Of a stretch of 64,000 nt of DNA, positions 21,720 through 34,343 are shown piece after piece. This DNA is from Microvelia longipes. Taxonomy: Eukaryota; Arthropoda; Insecta; Hemiptera; Veliidae. The notes under the pieces are model-generated. The model had not been told where the DNA came from. It did no database searches and was given only the letters and a program-made list of their open reading frames with translations. A program made the translations under genes and the position numbers. Location: positions 50,809,998 through 50,873,997 of the forward strand of contig JACMZG010001908.1 of assembly GCA_018340805.1 (NCBI GenBank), read 5' to 3'. The stretch's first letter is position 1. Each line of letters begins with the position of its first letter.

Positions 21720-22086
21720 TTTATATTATTTCATTTTTATAGAAAACTGAAAATGGTTTAAATTAATTTTTCATTAAACCATGAGCTTTATGTCTTCTGT
21801 ATTTTATATGAAATATTTCTTTTAAATATAAGAATCAATGAGAAACAATTTAATTTTTTTAATAGCATCCCTACAAAGGGAAATGCTACGAGGGATTATT
21901 TATGTACTCAAACGCAAGGACGAATGAGAAAGAAACCTTTTTTTACGACTTGACTCAAATAAATTTGATTTGTTTTATGATTCCTTGCATTGGAAACTCT
22001 CATAAAAATTTTAAAACTAACTTTATTCCAATCAGAAAAAACGATCACAAGTTATCGTGTCCTATATAAAAACATCGAAGAATAAT

Positions 22087-22123
22087 ATCACACAGACACA
22101 CACACACGTGAATATATATATAT

Positions 22124-22185
<62 letters not shown>
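22087..22185. repeat. (CA)n then (TA)n microsatellite
   Basis: A short ACACAGACACACACACACGT run leads into about 75 bp of TA repeat. Confidence 0.9.
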
Positions 22186-22186
<1 letters not shown>

Positions 22187-22189
22187 TCG

Positions 22190-23313
22190 GAGTCCTCCCC
22201 TATCAGAAAAGCCACAATCCCCCTTTCCCTCTCCATGACCCTAACCATTTTCTTGGGTCTTACCCAAATGAGTTTCTCCATGACAAAGCAAATTTTTGTG
22301 GTATACTTCATACTATTTAAATTGTAGTAATGCCAGATTAAATTTATTTTTTAAACCCATGTTTAAACCCAAAAAAATTCAACTCGGTTGCTTACTTAAA
22401 AATATTTTTTTTAAAATCCCTTATATTTTCTCTTAGCATAAAAAGAGAGATTAAATTATCTTATAATTTTTAAGGAATAAGTGAGAAAAAATACAACAAT
22501 ACATTAAAACTAATCCTTAAAATGTTTCTTTCGTGTAGTTTTAGGTTAGACTTTAAGAACTCTAAGTAATTTAAAAATCCATTCATAAAATATTCAAATA
22601 TAATAATGAAATTAAACTCGTTCAAGAAAAGTGTTTCATTGAAAGAGTTAAATAAGTGGCTCAGTCTGCTAAGAAGCCAATTATCAGAGCTCTGTTAACA
22701 AGGCGATAACACAACTGGTTCACACTCACTCTAACACTTAATTAGTACGTCAAATAAAACAACTTGAAACAGTGTCTTCAAATATTGAACCACTTACTCT
22801 CTTTATTATTTAACACTAACAATAAATAGTTTTAATATAAATAGTTAATAGAAGGTGGGTATATGCAATATTTGTTTTAGAATTGTTAAATGTTAAAGAG
22901 TTAAAATTCTACAGAATGTGACATGTGAGGCAAAGATTGACGTCTCGCAAACTGAGCGAATTTGTGTTGGTTGTGCTAGATTTACGCAATCATTATATAT
23001 TTTCCTAAGGGTGCATAACGTTTTGGAACATAACATTTAGGAAACAGACAAATAAACTTATTGACTTATGGCTTTTAGTGGTTTTTACCGGTTTGTTAGG
23101 TAAGTGACTTCTTTTAGAAGACTAAAGTCATTACCCTTTCCAATTAGTTTAGTTGAGTAAGTTTTAGTTATAAGATGTCCTTTTAGGGCAAAAGGTATAA
23201 CGAGCACCTTGTTTGTTTTTAATGCAAACTATTGGAAACAACCTAAAACCTTGGCCCTCCTTATCAAGAATTTAAAGTAATAAATAAGTCCTATGTAGTG
23301 CCATGTCATATAT
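22190..23313. other. A+T-rich DNA, nothing recognised
   Basis: No gene, RNA or repeat structure recognised. Confidence 0.5.
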
Positions 23314-23385
23314 TTAATCACAGCGCAGTGGAAGCGTGCTGGGCCCATAACCCAGAGGTCCGTGGATCGTAACCACGCTCTGCTA
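23314..23385 (+). pseudogene. Initiator tRNA-Met relic with broken acceptor stem
   Basis: From 23322 the sequence matches metazoan initiator tRNA-Met: GCGCAGTGGAAGCGTGC is the D arm, CTGGG/CCCAG the anticodon stem with loop CCCATAA (anticodon CAT), CGTGG/CCACG the T stem with loop ATCGTAA, and CTCTGCTA the 3' acceptor strand. The 5' acceptor strand should be AGCAGAG, but the genome has TTAATCA there, so the acceptor stem cannot form. No TTTT terminator follows closely. The body is well preserved, which suggests a recent 5'-truncated copy, perhaps tRNA-primed or SINE-like, rather than an old gene. Confidence 0.85.
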
Positions 23386-23389
23386 ACAC

Positions 23390-24110
23390 TATGTCTCTAC
23401 CGCTAGTAAGAATAAGACTAATGCTATTAATTATGTGTAATATCTATTATAAACTACAATAAATTTACATTATGTCACTTCAAAAACCATCGTTATCGCG
23501 ACAATAATATTACCAAAACTTAAATAGTAATTTGAGTAATATAAGTTCCTGGATGCACTGATAAACCAGGCAATGAAAAGACAAACGTAGTCCAAGAATA
23601 AGTTTCTACAGATCTTTGTGGACGCGAAATTGCGATTGGCTGTAGGAGAATGCAGGTCAAATTGCTTTTCAAAGATTGATTTGGGAAAGAAGAGAATGGC
23701 GTGAATGAATAATGATGGATGGATAGAGAAGAAAATAAAAAACAACATTTACTACATTCGAATAGAAACAAATGAAATGTCTTCTTGATTTTATTAAATC
23801 ATGCCACGTGTTTTGACGTATTTAGTTTAAAAGGCATTTAAAGTAAATCAATGTAGTTAAGAGAACTATAAATTTACCAATGTCCAACAGGAAACAGCGT
23901 GTTATTATGAATTATGATCACACTTACGAATGTGTGTCAAATTCCCAGGACATCATTTTCAGCTATTTAGAGCTACGTGAGGAGAAAATTTCAGAGAGAA
24001 TTTTCCAATGAGGAGAATTTTTAGAGTTACGTAAGGAGAAACGAGAGTCTCTAAGCGGGCGAGATTTTCTCACTTCATCCATCGAAGTAGGAGATAGGAT
24101 AAAGGTTATT
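23390..24110. other. A+T-rich DNA, nothing recognised
   Basis: Two overlapping minus-strand frames (23470-23771) have no recognisable domain. A short direct repeat (GAGGAGAATTTTTAGAG-type) lies near 23990. Confidence 0.45.
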
Positions 24111-24920
24111 TAATCATGGGAATAAAGAATAGGAAACGATGGAAGAGGGTGGATAGTTTGGGGCTGCTGGATAGTGAAAACGATCCAAATGTCAGGTTTA
24201 AAAAACGATGGTAAAGGGTGGATAATTTAGGGCCTACTGGATCCAAAGGCCAGGTTTAGGAAATGATGATAAAACCTATAGATAGATACCTGGTTAAGAA
24301 GGAAGGTGAGTCAACTTCAGTAAACATCGACACAAGAGAACATCATTTAAAGATTTTTCTACATCTCGCAAGAAAACATGGAAAATAATGTCTAAAATCC
24401 GTGTAGCTCTTTTGATGGTGAAAAGGACATACATTTAAGGTTTAGAAAACGATGGTAGAAGGTAAATAATTTTTTGGGCTACTGGTTGGTGAAAAGGTCA
24501 GGTTTAGGAATCGATGGTATAAGGTGGATAATTTGGAGGCTAATGAATGGTGCAAAAGGATCTAAAAGTCAGGTTTAAATAGGCTCCTAATGCTTACTGC
24601 AAATAATTATAAAGTTTTTCATACATTCTTAGAACATTTACAGGGATTCCTAGTCCAAGGATTGTGTGGAGGGTTTTGGTCTTGCTTCAAGATTATAATG
24701 CAATAATTGCAAGAGTTGATAACTGCAGATTATTGCTCAGTCATCAAGTAGATTGATAGATAACTGGTTAAGAAGGGAGGTGAGTTGACTTCAGTAAGCA
24801 TCGAGGCAACACAACTATACACGGCATTTAAAGATGTCTCTACTACTGGTAATAAAACATATGGAATTTAATGTCTAAAAGCAGTGTCGCTTTCACGGGA
24901 AGACTTAAGGTAAGGAATAT
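24110..24920. repeat. Two-level (higher-order) tandem repeat
   Basis: A short unit of about 65-70 bp (GGAAACGATGGTAAAGGGTG, then GATAATTTGGGGCTACTGGA, ending GTCAGGTTTA) occurs about five times. A longer segment starting GATAGATA.CTGGTTAAGAA and running through GAGTTGACTTCAGTAA and ACATCGA (24280-24420) recurs at 24755-24900. So a block of short units plus a different segment was duplicated as a whole. Confidence 0.75.
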
Positions 24921-24929
24921 CTACAAAGT

Positions 24930-26194
24930 ATGTCTGCGCCTTGCATAGTAGGGTCCTATAAATATAAAGGGGCAACGGAAAACCGATGAAAGTACTTATT
25001 TGAAAATTAATTAGTGCTACATTCTGCTAGAGTTAAGCATAAAATAATAATTAAGTTTAAGAAAAATTATAAAAAGAACAGATTGGATCTCTTAAACGTT
25101 AGATTTGCCTATAAGAAATACATGGAGATTCATTACGTTCTCTGTTATACAGAATATTTGTTTACTAATGACAATAATCTTTCACCCTGGTCCTCTCTCA
25201 TATTGGTTATTCATTATGATAAATAGTAAAACAACAAATTTAAATAAAATGCTTCATCGAAGGAAATTAGTTTTCGTAGAAGCCGAGACGCCAAGGCCTG
25301 TTGATTTAAATTACTTACTTAACTTCGAAACAAACTTCTAAACTTACTTATATCTTAAACAACCTCATCAGACTTTTCAGCCGATCTTAAAACTTATTCC
25401 TTAAGAAAGCATTAAAAGTACCTGTATTAACTTAATGAGTAAATAAGTTTTATCGTTAACTATAAAAATAAAACTTAATTAAAACGTAAAGATAAATATC
25501 TAAAAAAACCGCTATCTCATCATAACTCATTTTATCAGGTTTTCCAAGCTTTCTTTAACACTTTTAACTTCTCGAAGCTCCTAACAAAATTTAAGTAAAT
25601 GAGTAATTAATTTATCTTTAATTTTAGAAAATTTTCAAGTGTTATTTAACGGGTAAAATGATTAGAAAATATTTCAAAAAAAATGTCGTCTCATCATAAT
25701 TCATTATTTTATTATCAGTTTCCATAAATTTGAAGATACTTCCAAGAGCTATATATTTGTACTAATGTCAGAATAATATCTCGCTCTTTCCTTAGATTTG
25801 AAACATTACGGTTCTTGTTGGTAACACTGATAACGATTTGAGGCGCCCCCTTATGTCATTCTCCAGACTGATAAGAAAATCCTACCCACATTATAATTAT
25901 TTATTTATATATTAAACAAGTTAATTTAGTTGTATTTAGTTAAGATAAAGTTTATTTGGGATGTCATATGTTGTTATTTATAACCAGCGTTGAAAAGTTT
26001 AATAAACTGATTTTTGTTTTTAAAGTAAACAGGAATTAAACGCAACATGAAAACATGCGTGTGGGATTATTTCGTTTTTTTTTTTAATTTGCCTTACCAA
26101 CAATTGTAATATCACAGCTAAATTTGTTGCCAACATGTATACATATTTATATATGTTTATATTTCATATACTTACTACGCATGTTATTTAAGAA
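24930..26194. other. A+T-rich DNA, nothing recognised
   Basis: The overlapping frames at 25014-25341 have no recognisable domain. Confidence 0.5.
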
Positions 26195-26815
26195 ACGTAG
26201 CTCCCAGTGTATTTATCCTAGAGAGTACAAACTTAGTACAAAAATCATTCTACCGCAGTAGTTGAGCTATTTGGAAAATATGTTTTATGGCGTTAACCCA
26301 TTAATAATCATTAACCCACAATAATGACCCAGCAAAATTTTCGAAAAATGTAAAAACGCGGAAAAATGATGTGATCAGATTGAGATTTGGCACGCATGTG
26401 GTTATGTATAGATTAACATATGTCCTAATTTTCATCTCATTATAAGCATTAGATCAATTTTTATCAAATGACTATTTTACGTTTTTTTAAAAAATTATTA
26501 AAAAAACAGAAAATGGTCCAATTGTGTTTAAATTTTGTGCGAGAGTATACCGTTACTTAATTAATATAAGTACAATAAGTTTCAATTCAATACAAGTATA
26601 GCCTTGATTTTTGTTGGATCATAAACGTTAAGCAGAATTAAGCTTGGCCAGTGACTGCTGAGAATGAAAGGGATGCATTTACTATCAGAGAACGAGCGAA
26701 GCGAGTCCGAGGACACGCTGAAGTATAAATTAAGTGCATTGTATATTCTGAGGACGAGCAAAGCGAGTCCGAAGCATTATCGTAGCGGATCTGATGTGAT
26801 GAGGAAAAGTTGAGA
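26195..26815 (+). mobile_element. R1 dispersed element, 5'-truncated copy with hairpin end
   Basis: Starts at CGTAGCTCCCAGTGTATTTA and continues through GTTAACCCA, AAAAACGCGGAAAAATGATG, GGCACGCATGTGG, GCTTGGCCAGTGACTGC and two hairpins (GAGCGAAGCGAGTCC at 26692 and GAGCAAAGCGAGTCC at 26756), to GATGAGGAAAAGTTGAG. It shows that the 3' end of R1 carries the GCGAAGC-type mini-hairpin. Confidence 0.75.
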
Positions 26816-28147
26816 CTAAAGAAGTAAATGTTATTAATATATAAAGATTATTGACATTTTTAAGCAACAGAGTAAACAAAAATAAAATAAGATAGAGAGA
26901 TAAATGATCAAAAGGTTATCTCTAAAGGAAAGACATAACCTTGTTATCTACGATCCCTAACAATTGAAACAATATCGTAAAAAAACAAAACGACCAGACT
27001 GGCTGACGAGACCAAGCTGTTGATTAAAGAATCCCTACTATCCACTGCCTACTTGATTCATTTTACTCATAACATTCTGATTTACTAAATCAAAAATAAA
27101 CCGCCTTGCGTCACACTTCTATCACTATCGTAAATTAGATCAATTATACCCATACTTGTTAAAGAGAAAGGTCTATTTTTATAAGAAAACCTATTATTAA
27201 CCACCAAAATAAAACTGACGCCTATTATAGTGTAGTCTTGTGCCAAGGTTTAATTCAATTAGCTCTTGAAACCCGTATTCGAGAGCTTTCCTTAAGATGG
27301 AGTTAGACTTGGATGTTTTAGAGCGCCGTTTGTCGTTTTTTAAATCCGGGATCCAAAACCTTGATGATAATTACACGGCGGCCCACTTTTACTTTATACA
27401 TGACAAAGGTTTTCAGGCTTAGTGCTTCGTAAGCTTTTGAATAATGGCCAAATTAATTAACATGTACTTACAAAGTACTGTATTACTATGGAGTAATAAA
27501 TTATTATTTTTGTTTAAAACATTACTATTTGTGTCTACAGTTGCTTATTTTGTAGGATTTGTAGGAGCAAGTGATTCATGGAAACAACAAATAGGGGCTA
27601 TTTGTTCTTTCCCAAAATACAGCTTATAGAATATGAACATTTTATTAGACCAAAAAATGGTTAAGTTACAGAAAAGAACATATATATAGAGCCGCATTTC
27701 TAATTTTCTTTTTTTAAAAATGCGCAGAGCACTTTTCGTAATTAAAACAATTGTGCAAAGTTGAAGGTGGACAGCGAATAAAGTAGGGATACGCCTTATT
27801 TAATTTTAAAAATAATTTTGAATACTTTCGTGAAGCTTCTAGCCAAACCTAGTCCAAGATAAGGTCTATATAGTTGGTCCAGGTTAAGGACTTCAATGAT
27901 TCCCGCCCCCATTAGCCTAATAGGTTAAGCATATAGCTCAACTTACAAAAAAAAAAAACACAAAAAGAAAAAGATGCTAACACCAAAAAATTTAATACGC
28001 AAATTTAATATCTGGGTATTAAAATATGTTAAATATGCACATACAACTAAAAGGTTTATAATAACCATTAAATAAGCAAGTAGATTGCATACAATTTGAA
28101 ATTTATCGAGGAATGAAACAATCGAATCAAACAACTTGTATAAATTT
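26816..28147. other. A+T-rich DNA, nothing firmly recognised
   Basis: A 41-codon ATG frame at about 27298-27423 (MELDLDVLERRLSFFK...) has a balanced composition unlike its surroundings but no recognisable domain. It could be an exon relic. Other frames are weak. Confidence 0.4.
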
Positions 28148-28310
28148 CAGGTACAGGGTACCACAGTACTTTTCCTCACAACCAACTAGTTTCGCTCGCT
28201 CTCAGAATGTTATGATTATCAAAATCTTAAGGTAGTAGACACAATATACTTGTGTCTAGTATTCAAATTCGGCAAAACTCGGGAGTATCAAATGCTAAAG
28301 GTAGTATTTA
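28148..28310 (-). mobile_element. R1 3' end next to a relic 47-bp satellite unit
   Basis: CAGGGTACCACAGTACTTTT, CCTCACAACC and TTTCGCTCGCTCTCAGAATG are the reverse complement of the R1 3' end. Within 60 bases follows GGCAAAACTCGGGAGTATCA, a single diverged unit of the 2466-2757 satellite, suggesting a link between R1 and satellite seeding. Confidence 0.6.
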
Positions 28311-28525
28311 ATTCGATCTCGCTACGAGAAAAATGACATGAGAAAAATGTGTAAGAATAAAATATGATTATTTTGCCCCATTGAGTCTAAATTTTTTTTT
28401 AATAGTTCACAAAAAACTATTTTCTTAAAATAACACATTATTTCCACTTTTATACGACAAAAACAAAGTGTTTGCATCAACTTCTAGCAACAACAGCTTA
28501 CATTTTTGACTATTGATTGTATAAA

Positions 28526-28609
28526 AATATTTAGATTTCTTAAATAAGAAATCTAAATATTCTTTCTTCTTCTTCTTCTTTCTTTTTATTGCGTTTCGCA
28601 ATAAAAAGA
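28526..28609. repeat. Two adjacent perfect hairpins
   Basis: First hairpin: AATATTTAGATTTCTTA is mirrored perfectly (17 bp, 2-base centre). After a TTC-rich linker, TCTTTTTATTGCG is mirrored by CGCAATAAAAAGA (13 bp, loop TTT). Confidence 0.8.
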
Positions 28610-29544
28610 GACGTTTTTTCCGATCTTGGCTAAACTTTTTCTCACGCCCTACCATAAAAATTCCATAAAATTCAAATTTTGCAAAAAATCATTTTCATGC
28701 AAATTTTTGGGCAGTAGTTCCAAAATATTTGACATAGTTAATAGTTGGTCCTAAAGGAAATTTACTTGGCTTTCCAACGAGACCAATTTCTCCTTTCTAC
28801 TTTGAACAGTTTAAACGCTATTAACAATTTTATAATGTGCGGTCAAACATTAAACAAAAAATGACCTTGTGGGAAAACGGATGGAGATTGGGGTTTATTT
28901 TATAGGACATTTTTTGTCTCCTTTGAGGAGTACTATCAACTCCATCTTTGGTGGACACCTTATATGAAAAACCTTGTATATTAAATCTACAATTTTAATC
29001 TAAAAGATTTTCAACGATCATATGTTCATATTAAAAATAAGTAAAATTTAATGACGTTAAAAAATTGCAAATATTAAAGAGAAAAATAAGTGAGATTGGA
29101 TGACGACAAGTTAAAAAAATGACAAGTCATTTGGATTTATTTTACAAATCGGCTAGAAAGCTTGGACCATAATCGATATAAATTATTACCAACTCACAAA
29201 AAAAGGAAATAAAAGTATTGGAGCTTGACATGCTAAACAGACACGAAGCCCTTTGCCTACAAATAGTCTTTTAAACTACTGCTTTGTAAGTAAAACTTAA
29301 AATAAAGTCAAATTGGTACCTAGACAAAAGTCAATGGAAATATTGGAATCGAAACAGCTGCTTCACGCGCGACCTATCATAGAATTAAAAGAAATTTTAA
29401 TAACGAATTGCATTTGCTCATTTTTCCTTTGTAAATTTGCTAAATCAGATACGGTTTACCTCGAAACCTTTCTCACCTTATTGGAATTCTTCCTTACCAT
29501 TTTAGATTCGAATCTGTTGTCTACAGAATATAAAAAATTCTGGC
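28610..29544. other. A+T-rich DNA, nothing recognised
   Basis: No gene, RNA or repeat structure recognised. Confidence 0.5.
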
Positions 29545-29588
29545 GCGGTGGTCCGCTGTCGGGCGAATTTCCAAAGGAAATTCGCTAA
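29541..29588 (-). repeat. R2 terminal hairpin
   Basis: TCTGGCGCGGTGGTCCGC then GCGAATTTCC AAA GGAAATTCGC, a perfect 10-bp hairpin with a 3-base loop, ending CTAAAA. Relatives are at 39318, 56325, 57100 and 58572. Confidence 0.7.
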
Positions 29589-29589
29589 A

Positions 29590-31430
29590 AGGAATTTTTA
29601 ATTTATTTAAAGACACTGGATGGAACTGTAATAACAACTTCTTACTTCTTTAAATGACTATATTTCGCCAGACTCCAGACATACTCGTGTTTACAAACCT
29701 TCGGACCGAGCACTGCGAAAAAAGAGTCGGTTTTTGACCGATGTCTGTGGTCCCACAATCAGCGTATATGATTACGATCGGAACTTCGGCTTCTTTAGTG
29801 TGCAGAAAAGGTTTATACACACTAATTTCAGGGTTCGAATTTTCACCTTTCTCTGTTCGCACTGGGCTATCCCTCCGGTTTTCCGTCCTCCTCCTATATA
29901 TATTCAGACTGTCACAGCAATTATCGTGCTTCCAATAGACTTAAAAATGCTGTATAATACCCTCTTCAATTTATTATTAGAAAACCGTTTTATTATTATT
30001 TTTTTTGTTCTTAATTCAAATAACTTTTATATTTAATTATTTTTACCAATACTTATTTTAATTTTCAATGACGAATATTAATAATATTATGAAAAAGGAA
30101 TTTTCCTTATTTTTAATTATAATATCTTTGGAGTGGCTTCGTCAATACAAAGACAGAAATATCAGTTTTAATCTTAGCGGTAAGCATTGCGGGTTTAGCA
30201 ATCCACCCACTGACTAACCACGCTCGATGCTACTTAAAAAATTGACCCAACAAAACCATGAATACAGACCCCATAAAAGACAGGCCTCTTTAAAAAACAT
30301 ACCTATTAAAAACATCTAAAACGATGTATTTCAGGTGAAATCGCGGTTTCGAATTTTCAGTGCATACACAATACTTTTTCACACGCCTGCGGCATAAATA
30401 ATAAAAAAGTAAAAAAAAATACTATGCAGTAATTAAAACTGACTACTGCACAGCACATGAAAAAAGAACGCCAAATGTTGTCTAGTTCTTTACACCTGAC
30501 ACCTATATATTTTAAGGACAAAGACATATTTGTCTGATTTAAATTAAAATCGCCAAACGTCTCTTTATTCAACCAATTAAAATAAAGAAAACAAAGCCCC
30601 TATTTGAAAACTGCAATTAAAAAAAGCAAAATAAAATTATAATACAGTAACAGTAAATTATAGACGAAAAATGCAATGATATAAAAAATAAGAACTGTAA
30701 TTGCCAAAAATTTTAATGTTACTAGAGGTTTTAATGGCTACATACAATAAACAAACAATTTTATAGTGTACTAATTAATAAATTTAAAGGTAAGGGAAAA
30801 AGAAATGCCATATAATTCTGGAAAATTCTTAAACCAAAGAAGACATTAACCAATGTAATTAAAAAGTAATTAAGACAAAAGTATAACAATTTAAAAAATT
30901 AAACGGTTCTTTTGAAAAACACAACATGTGAAGTGATAGTTTAGAACATGCCAAAAATTACACACATAGTTTAGTATAATTAATTTTGATATTAATGTGA
31001 CCAATAAAGATAATTGACATTAATGGTCTAACATCTCAAAGGTTTGCAGAACTATTGACCTAAATGCATAGAGTTTGTTTTTAAATGCGCTGGTTGTTAA
31101 AATTTTATTAGCCTGCATATAAAAATTAAATTATGAATTTTTACATGACAATTAATTTTCTTTTGTTAAAATCGTAAAAATATTTTTTTTATTTTTTTTT
31201 ATTTAGAAAAACAATGCTGACTATTGCTAACAATTTAAAAATATACTTTGAGAACAAATGAAATATAATGGAATCGCCTCTATGAAATGCCCTCATGTCT
31301 CATACTGTATTGTCCTACATGACCTTAGAATGTGTTCAGTAGTGTTCAACTAACAAAATAATATGTTTTTAAATAGTAATGCGTTGCATCAAGAACTCTC
31401 ATCAGAAGAATACATCAAATAAAAATATTT
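29590..31430. other. A+T-rich DNA, nothing recognised
   Basis: Several overlapping frames at 29650-30036 lack any recognisable domain or splice structure. Confidence 0.5.
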
Positions 31431-31739
31431 AATAATAGACTCGCTTCGGCCGCTAGATAAATTAAATAGCGAAACATTCGCACGCCAGATTGCGTATTTT
31501 TATAATAATATAGTAAAAGAGGCTGACTTAGCTTGATAGGTTGTGCCGTTTATAATGATATATTTTTAAAAGGGATCGCTCCGCACGATAGATTGGGTTT
31601 AGTTACTATTAAGTATAAAAAAAGGCTAGCTTTGCCCAGTACATTACAATTGATCTTTATCTTGAAAAATCTTGTAAAGTAATGAAAAATAATAATTATA
31701 AAAAAATTATGGCCGCCATGTTGATTTTTATAAAATTTG

Positions 31740-32235
31740 GTAAATAACATTCTTTGTTTCACCAATCAAGAGCTTTTCGGCGATATATTACTCGATTTAG
31801 TCGCCATTTTAATTCTTAAAACTTTTGCATGCAATATATATTATTTTTTTCTACTCCAAAAGAGCTTTGAAACTAAATGCAACACGATTTTTTTCACTCA
31901 GCAAATGGTCAGCAATAATAGCCGCCATTTTTAAAATGATCAATTATTTTAATAATTTTGTGCATTTCAGTATTTTATTTTTCTACTCTGCAAGAGCTTG
32001 AAAACGATATGCAACACGATTTTTCCGCACCAATTTTTTTTTTAAATGGTTTGCCATTTTAGCGACCACTTTAAAAATATAGGCGCCACTCGCGCTCTAA
32101 GACTACCTATTACTACATGTATACCAAGTTTCATTAAAATCGGTTTTTACGTCAGTTATCGTGACACGTACAAACACACAAACAAACGATCGAACAAACA
32201 TACAAACCAAACACACAAACATACACACCGTCCCA
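31740..32235 (+). repeat. Dispersed repeat with internal duplication and RTE-like tail
   Basis: AAGAGCTTTGAAAC...ATGCAACACGATTTTTT occurs at about 31860 and again at 31990, so part of the element is tandemly duplicated. It ends with ATGTATACCAAGTTTCATTA then AAATCGG and an ACAAACACACAAACAAAC tail, in the style of RTE-type or Helitron-type repeats of insects. Assignment is by resemblance only. Confidence 0.5.
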
Positions 32236-32239
32236 AATA

Positions 32240-33343
32240 AAAGAGAAATCACTTACGTTCGTTCAACTAAATTGAGATTACATGTGATTTATTTCGCTTA
32301 AATAAAGTAATAAATATAAAACGCTGTAAATAATTACTTATACTATGAAGAAGGTAGACTAATTTTGCTATAAAATATAATGAATCCGAATAATAGTTAA
32401 AAAAAATAACATAAAAATAATATGATGAAAACTCTACCTCACATTGTGAGTGTTTCAACAACTTTAAAGCAATTTTCGCTGCCTCTAAAATCTCATGGCT
32501 AGTATTTAAAACACCTCTTCTACTTGCTTATTTATTTAAGTCATAAGTCTCTTATTTTCATTTAATAATTTATTGTAACTTTTTGCTTTAACCGATAAAA
32601 ATAGAGCATCAAATTTTAAAGAATAATATTCTTACGTTTATTTTCCAGCCGAGAGTAAATAAAACAGTATATGCCACTATACAGCAAAGGAAACATTGCC
32701 GGCCTGTGTCAGCAATTACCTGCATCGGCTCCGCTGACGCAAAGTCGTAAGTAAAAAGGAATTATTCTTTATATGAGCAGTAACTATAAACTAACTATGA
32801 ACTAAAATATTCCATAGTCATATTTCTAAAGCAATTTTCTATAATTTAAACTGAAAAAAGTATACTAGCTCTATTAAATGACATACATTCTAACTTGAAA
32901 TACATTTTCATCATCTAATGGGTTTGACGAGAAGCTCTGAAAAATTAGAGCACTTAAATACCCGCCAACTACTAAATTTTACAACATTCAATTACTTTAA
33001 GACAAAATATAAGTAGACCTGAATATAAAAAAGACCTAAAGTCACTGGACTGAACCAACAGGCAAAAATAAGACAAAATAATGACAACCATTAAGAAAAT
33101 TATAATCTTAAATCTTTTCCATCAAGCATGTGGCAGCCCTGTATTATATTTTCATTTATTTTATTTATTATTAAAATTGTCAGATTTTGACATTCTTGTT
33201 TTATAAATCGAATACAAAAAGTTCTAAAAAGTTCTTGCTTAAAAAGAATGGAGATCATATTCTAATTAAGTGCAACTATAAGCAAAACATCTTGAGACAA
33301 GCAGTGACATCACTATTTTTATCATAATTATTTTTTTTAATTT
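32240..33343. other. A+T-rich DNA, nothing recognised
   Basis: No gene, RNA or repeat structure recognised. Confidence 0.5.
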
Positions 33344-34020
33344 TTCTCATTTATACCAAGGGTAGGAAAAGTATTGAGTTTTCGAAAAAATCCGAAACCG
33401 AGATATCACCGAAATTATCCGTTTCTGGTGTTTATAAGGCCTCCTGAGTGGTTTTCACAAAGTTGTCTGTGTATGTGTGTGTTATCATTGTAGTGTATTT
33501 ATGCTAAACAGTTGAAACTTTGTACAAAAACCAGTCTGTTGGTGTAATTGTGCTATTCATAAAATATTTTTTATGACGTCATTATTCTGCAATAATGACT
33601 TAGTAAAAATTACGAAAAGTCAGATAACGCAGACTAATGATGCGATAGGATTGATATTTTACATGCATGTGGCTATGTATAAGGCTATCACCATTAGCTC
33701 AATTTTTATCACATTAAATGTGTAACTTGTTTTAAAAAATTGTAAAAAGCGCGAAAACCCCAATTCAGTTGAAAATTGTTACAAGTGTGTACTTTTACGT
33801 AATAAGTACACTAAGTTTCAATTTAATACAAGTATATCTATGATTTTTTTTTTAATAAAAGTTAAGCATGAATTGAGTTTGGTCAGTGCTGTATGGGTGA
33901 CCGCTATAAAACAAAACGGGTGTAAATACTACTAGGACGAGCGAAGCGAGTCTGAAGTAGACAGGACGAGCGTAGTGAATCCGATGTGATGAAAAAAAGT
34001 TCCGAGGTACCCCGTACTCG
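33344..34020 (+). mobile_element. R1 dispersed element, most complete copy
   Basis: About 680 bp: 5' terminal GTAGGAAAAGTATTGAG, CCGAAACCGAGATATCACCG, ATTATCCGTTTCTGGTG, GTGTGTGTGTTATCATTGTA, TTGAAACTTTGTACAAAAAC, TATGACGTCATTATTCTGC, ACATGCATGTGGCTATG, then GGACGAGCGAAGCGAGTC-type hairpins at 33939 and 33963, and the 3' end ...GATGAAAAAAAGTTCCGAGGTACCCC. No conserved coding frame is present. The GGAAAAGT word near both ends and hairpin near the 3' end are compatible with a Helitron-like or terminal-hairpin non-autonomous element; the class is unresolved. Confidence 0.75.
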
Positions 34021-34059
34021 ATTTTTTTCTTATTTATATCCACTTATGACCAGGCTTAT

Positions 34060-34067
34060 ATATATAT

Positions 34068-34155
<88 letters not shown>
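34060..34155. repeat. (TA)n microsatellite
   Basis: About 95 bp of TA repeat separating an R1 copy from R3 copy 1. Confidence 0.95.
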
Positions 34156-34162
<7 letters not shown>

Positions 34163-34163
34163 T

Positions 34164-34288
34164 TAGCGAATTTTCATTATGAAAATGACGCTTATGAGGT
34201 TGTTCGGATGACGGAAGTTGAGGGTGGGAGTGAGCGGAATCGGTTCCTATTGGCTTCCTGATACAAAAATATATGTCCCAAAAAAGTT

Positions 34289-34343
<55 letters not shown>

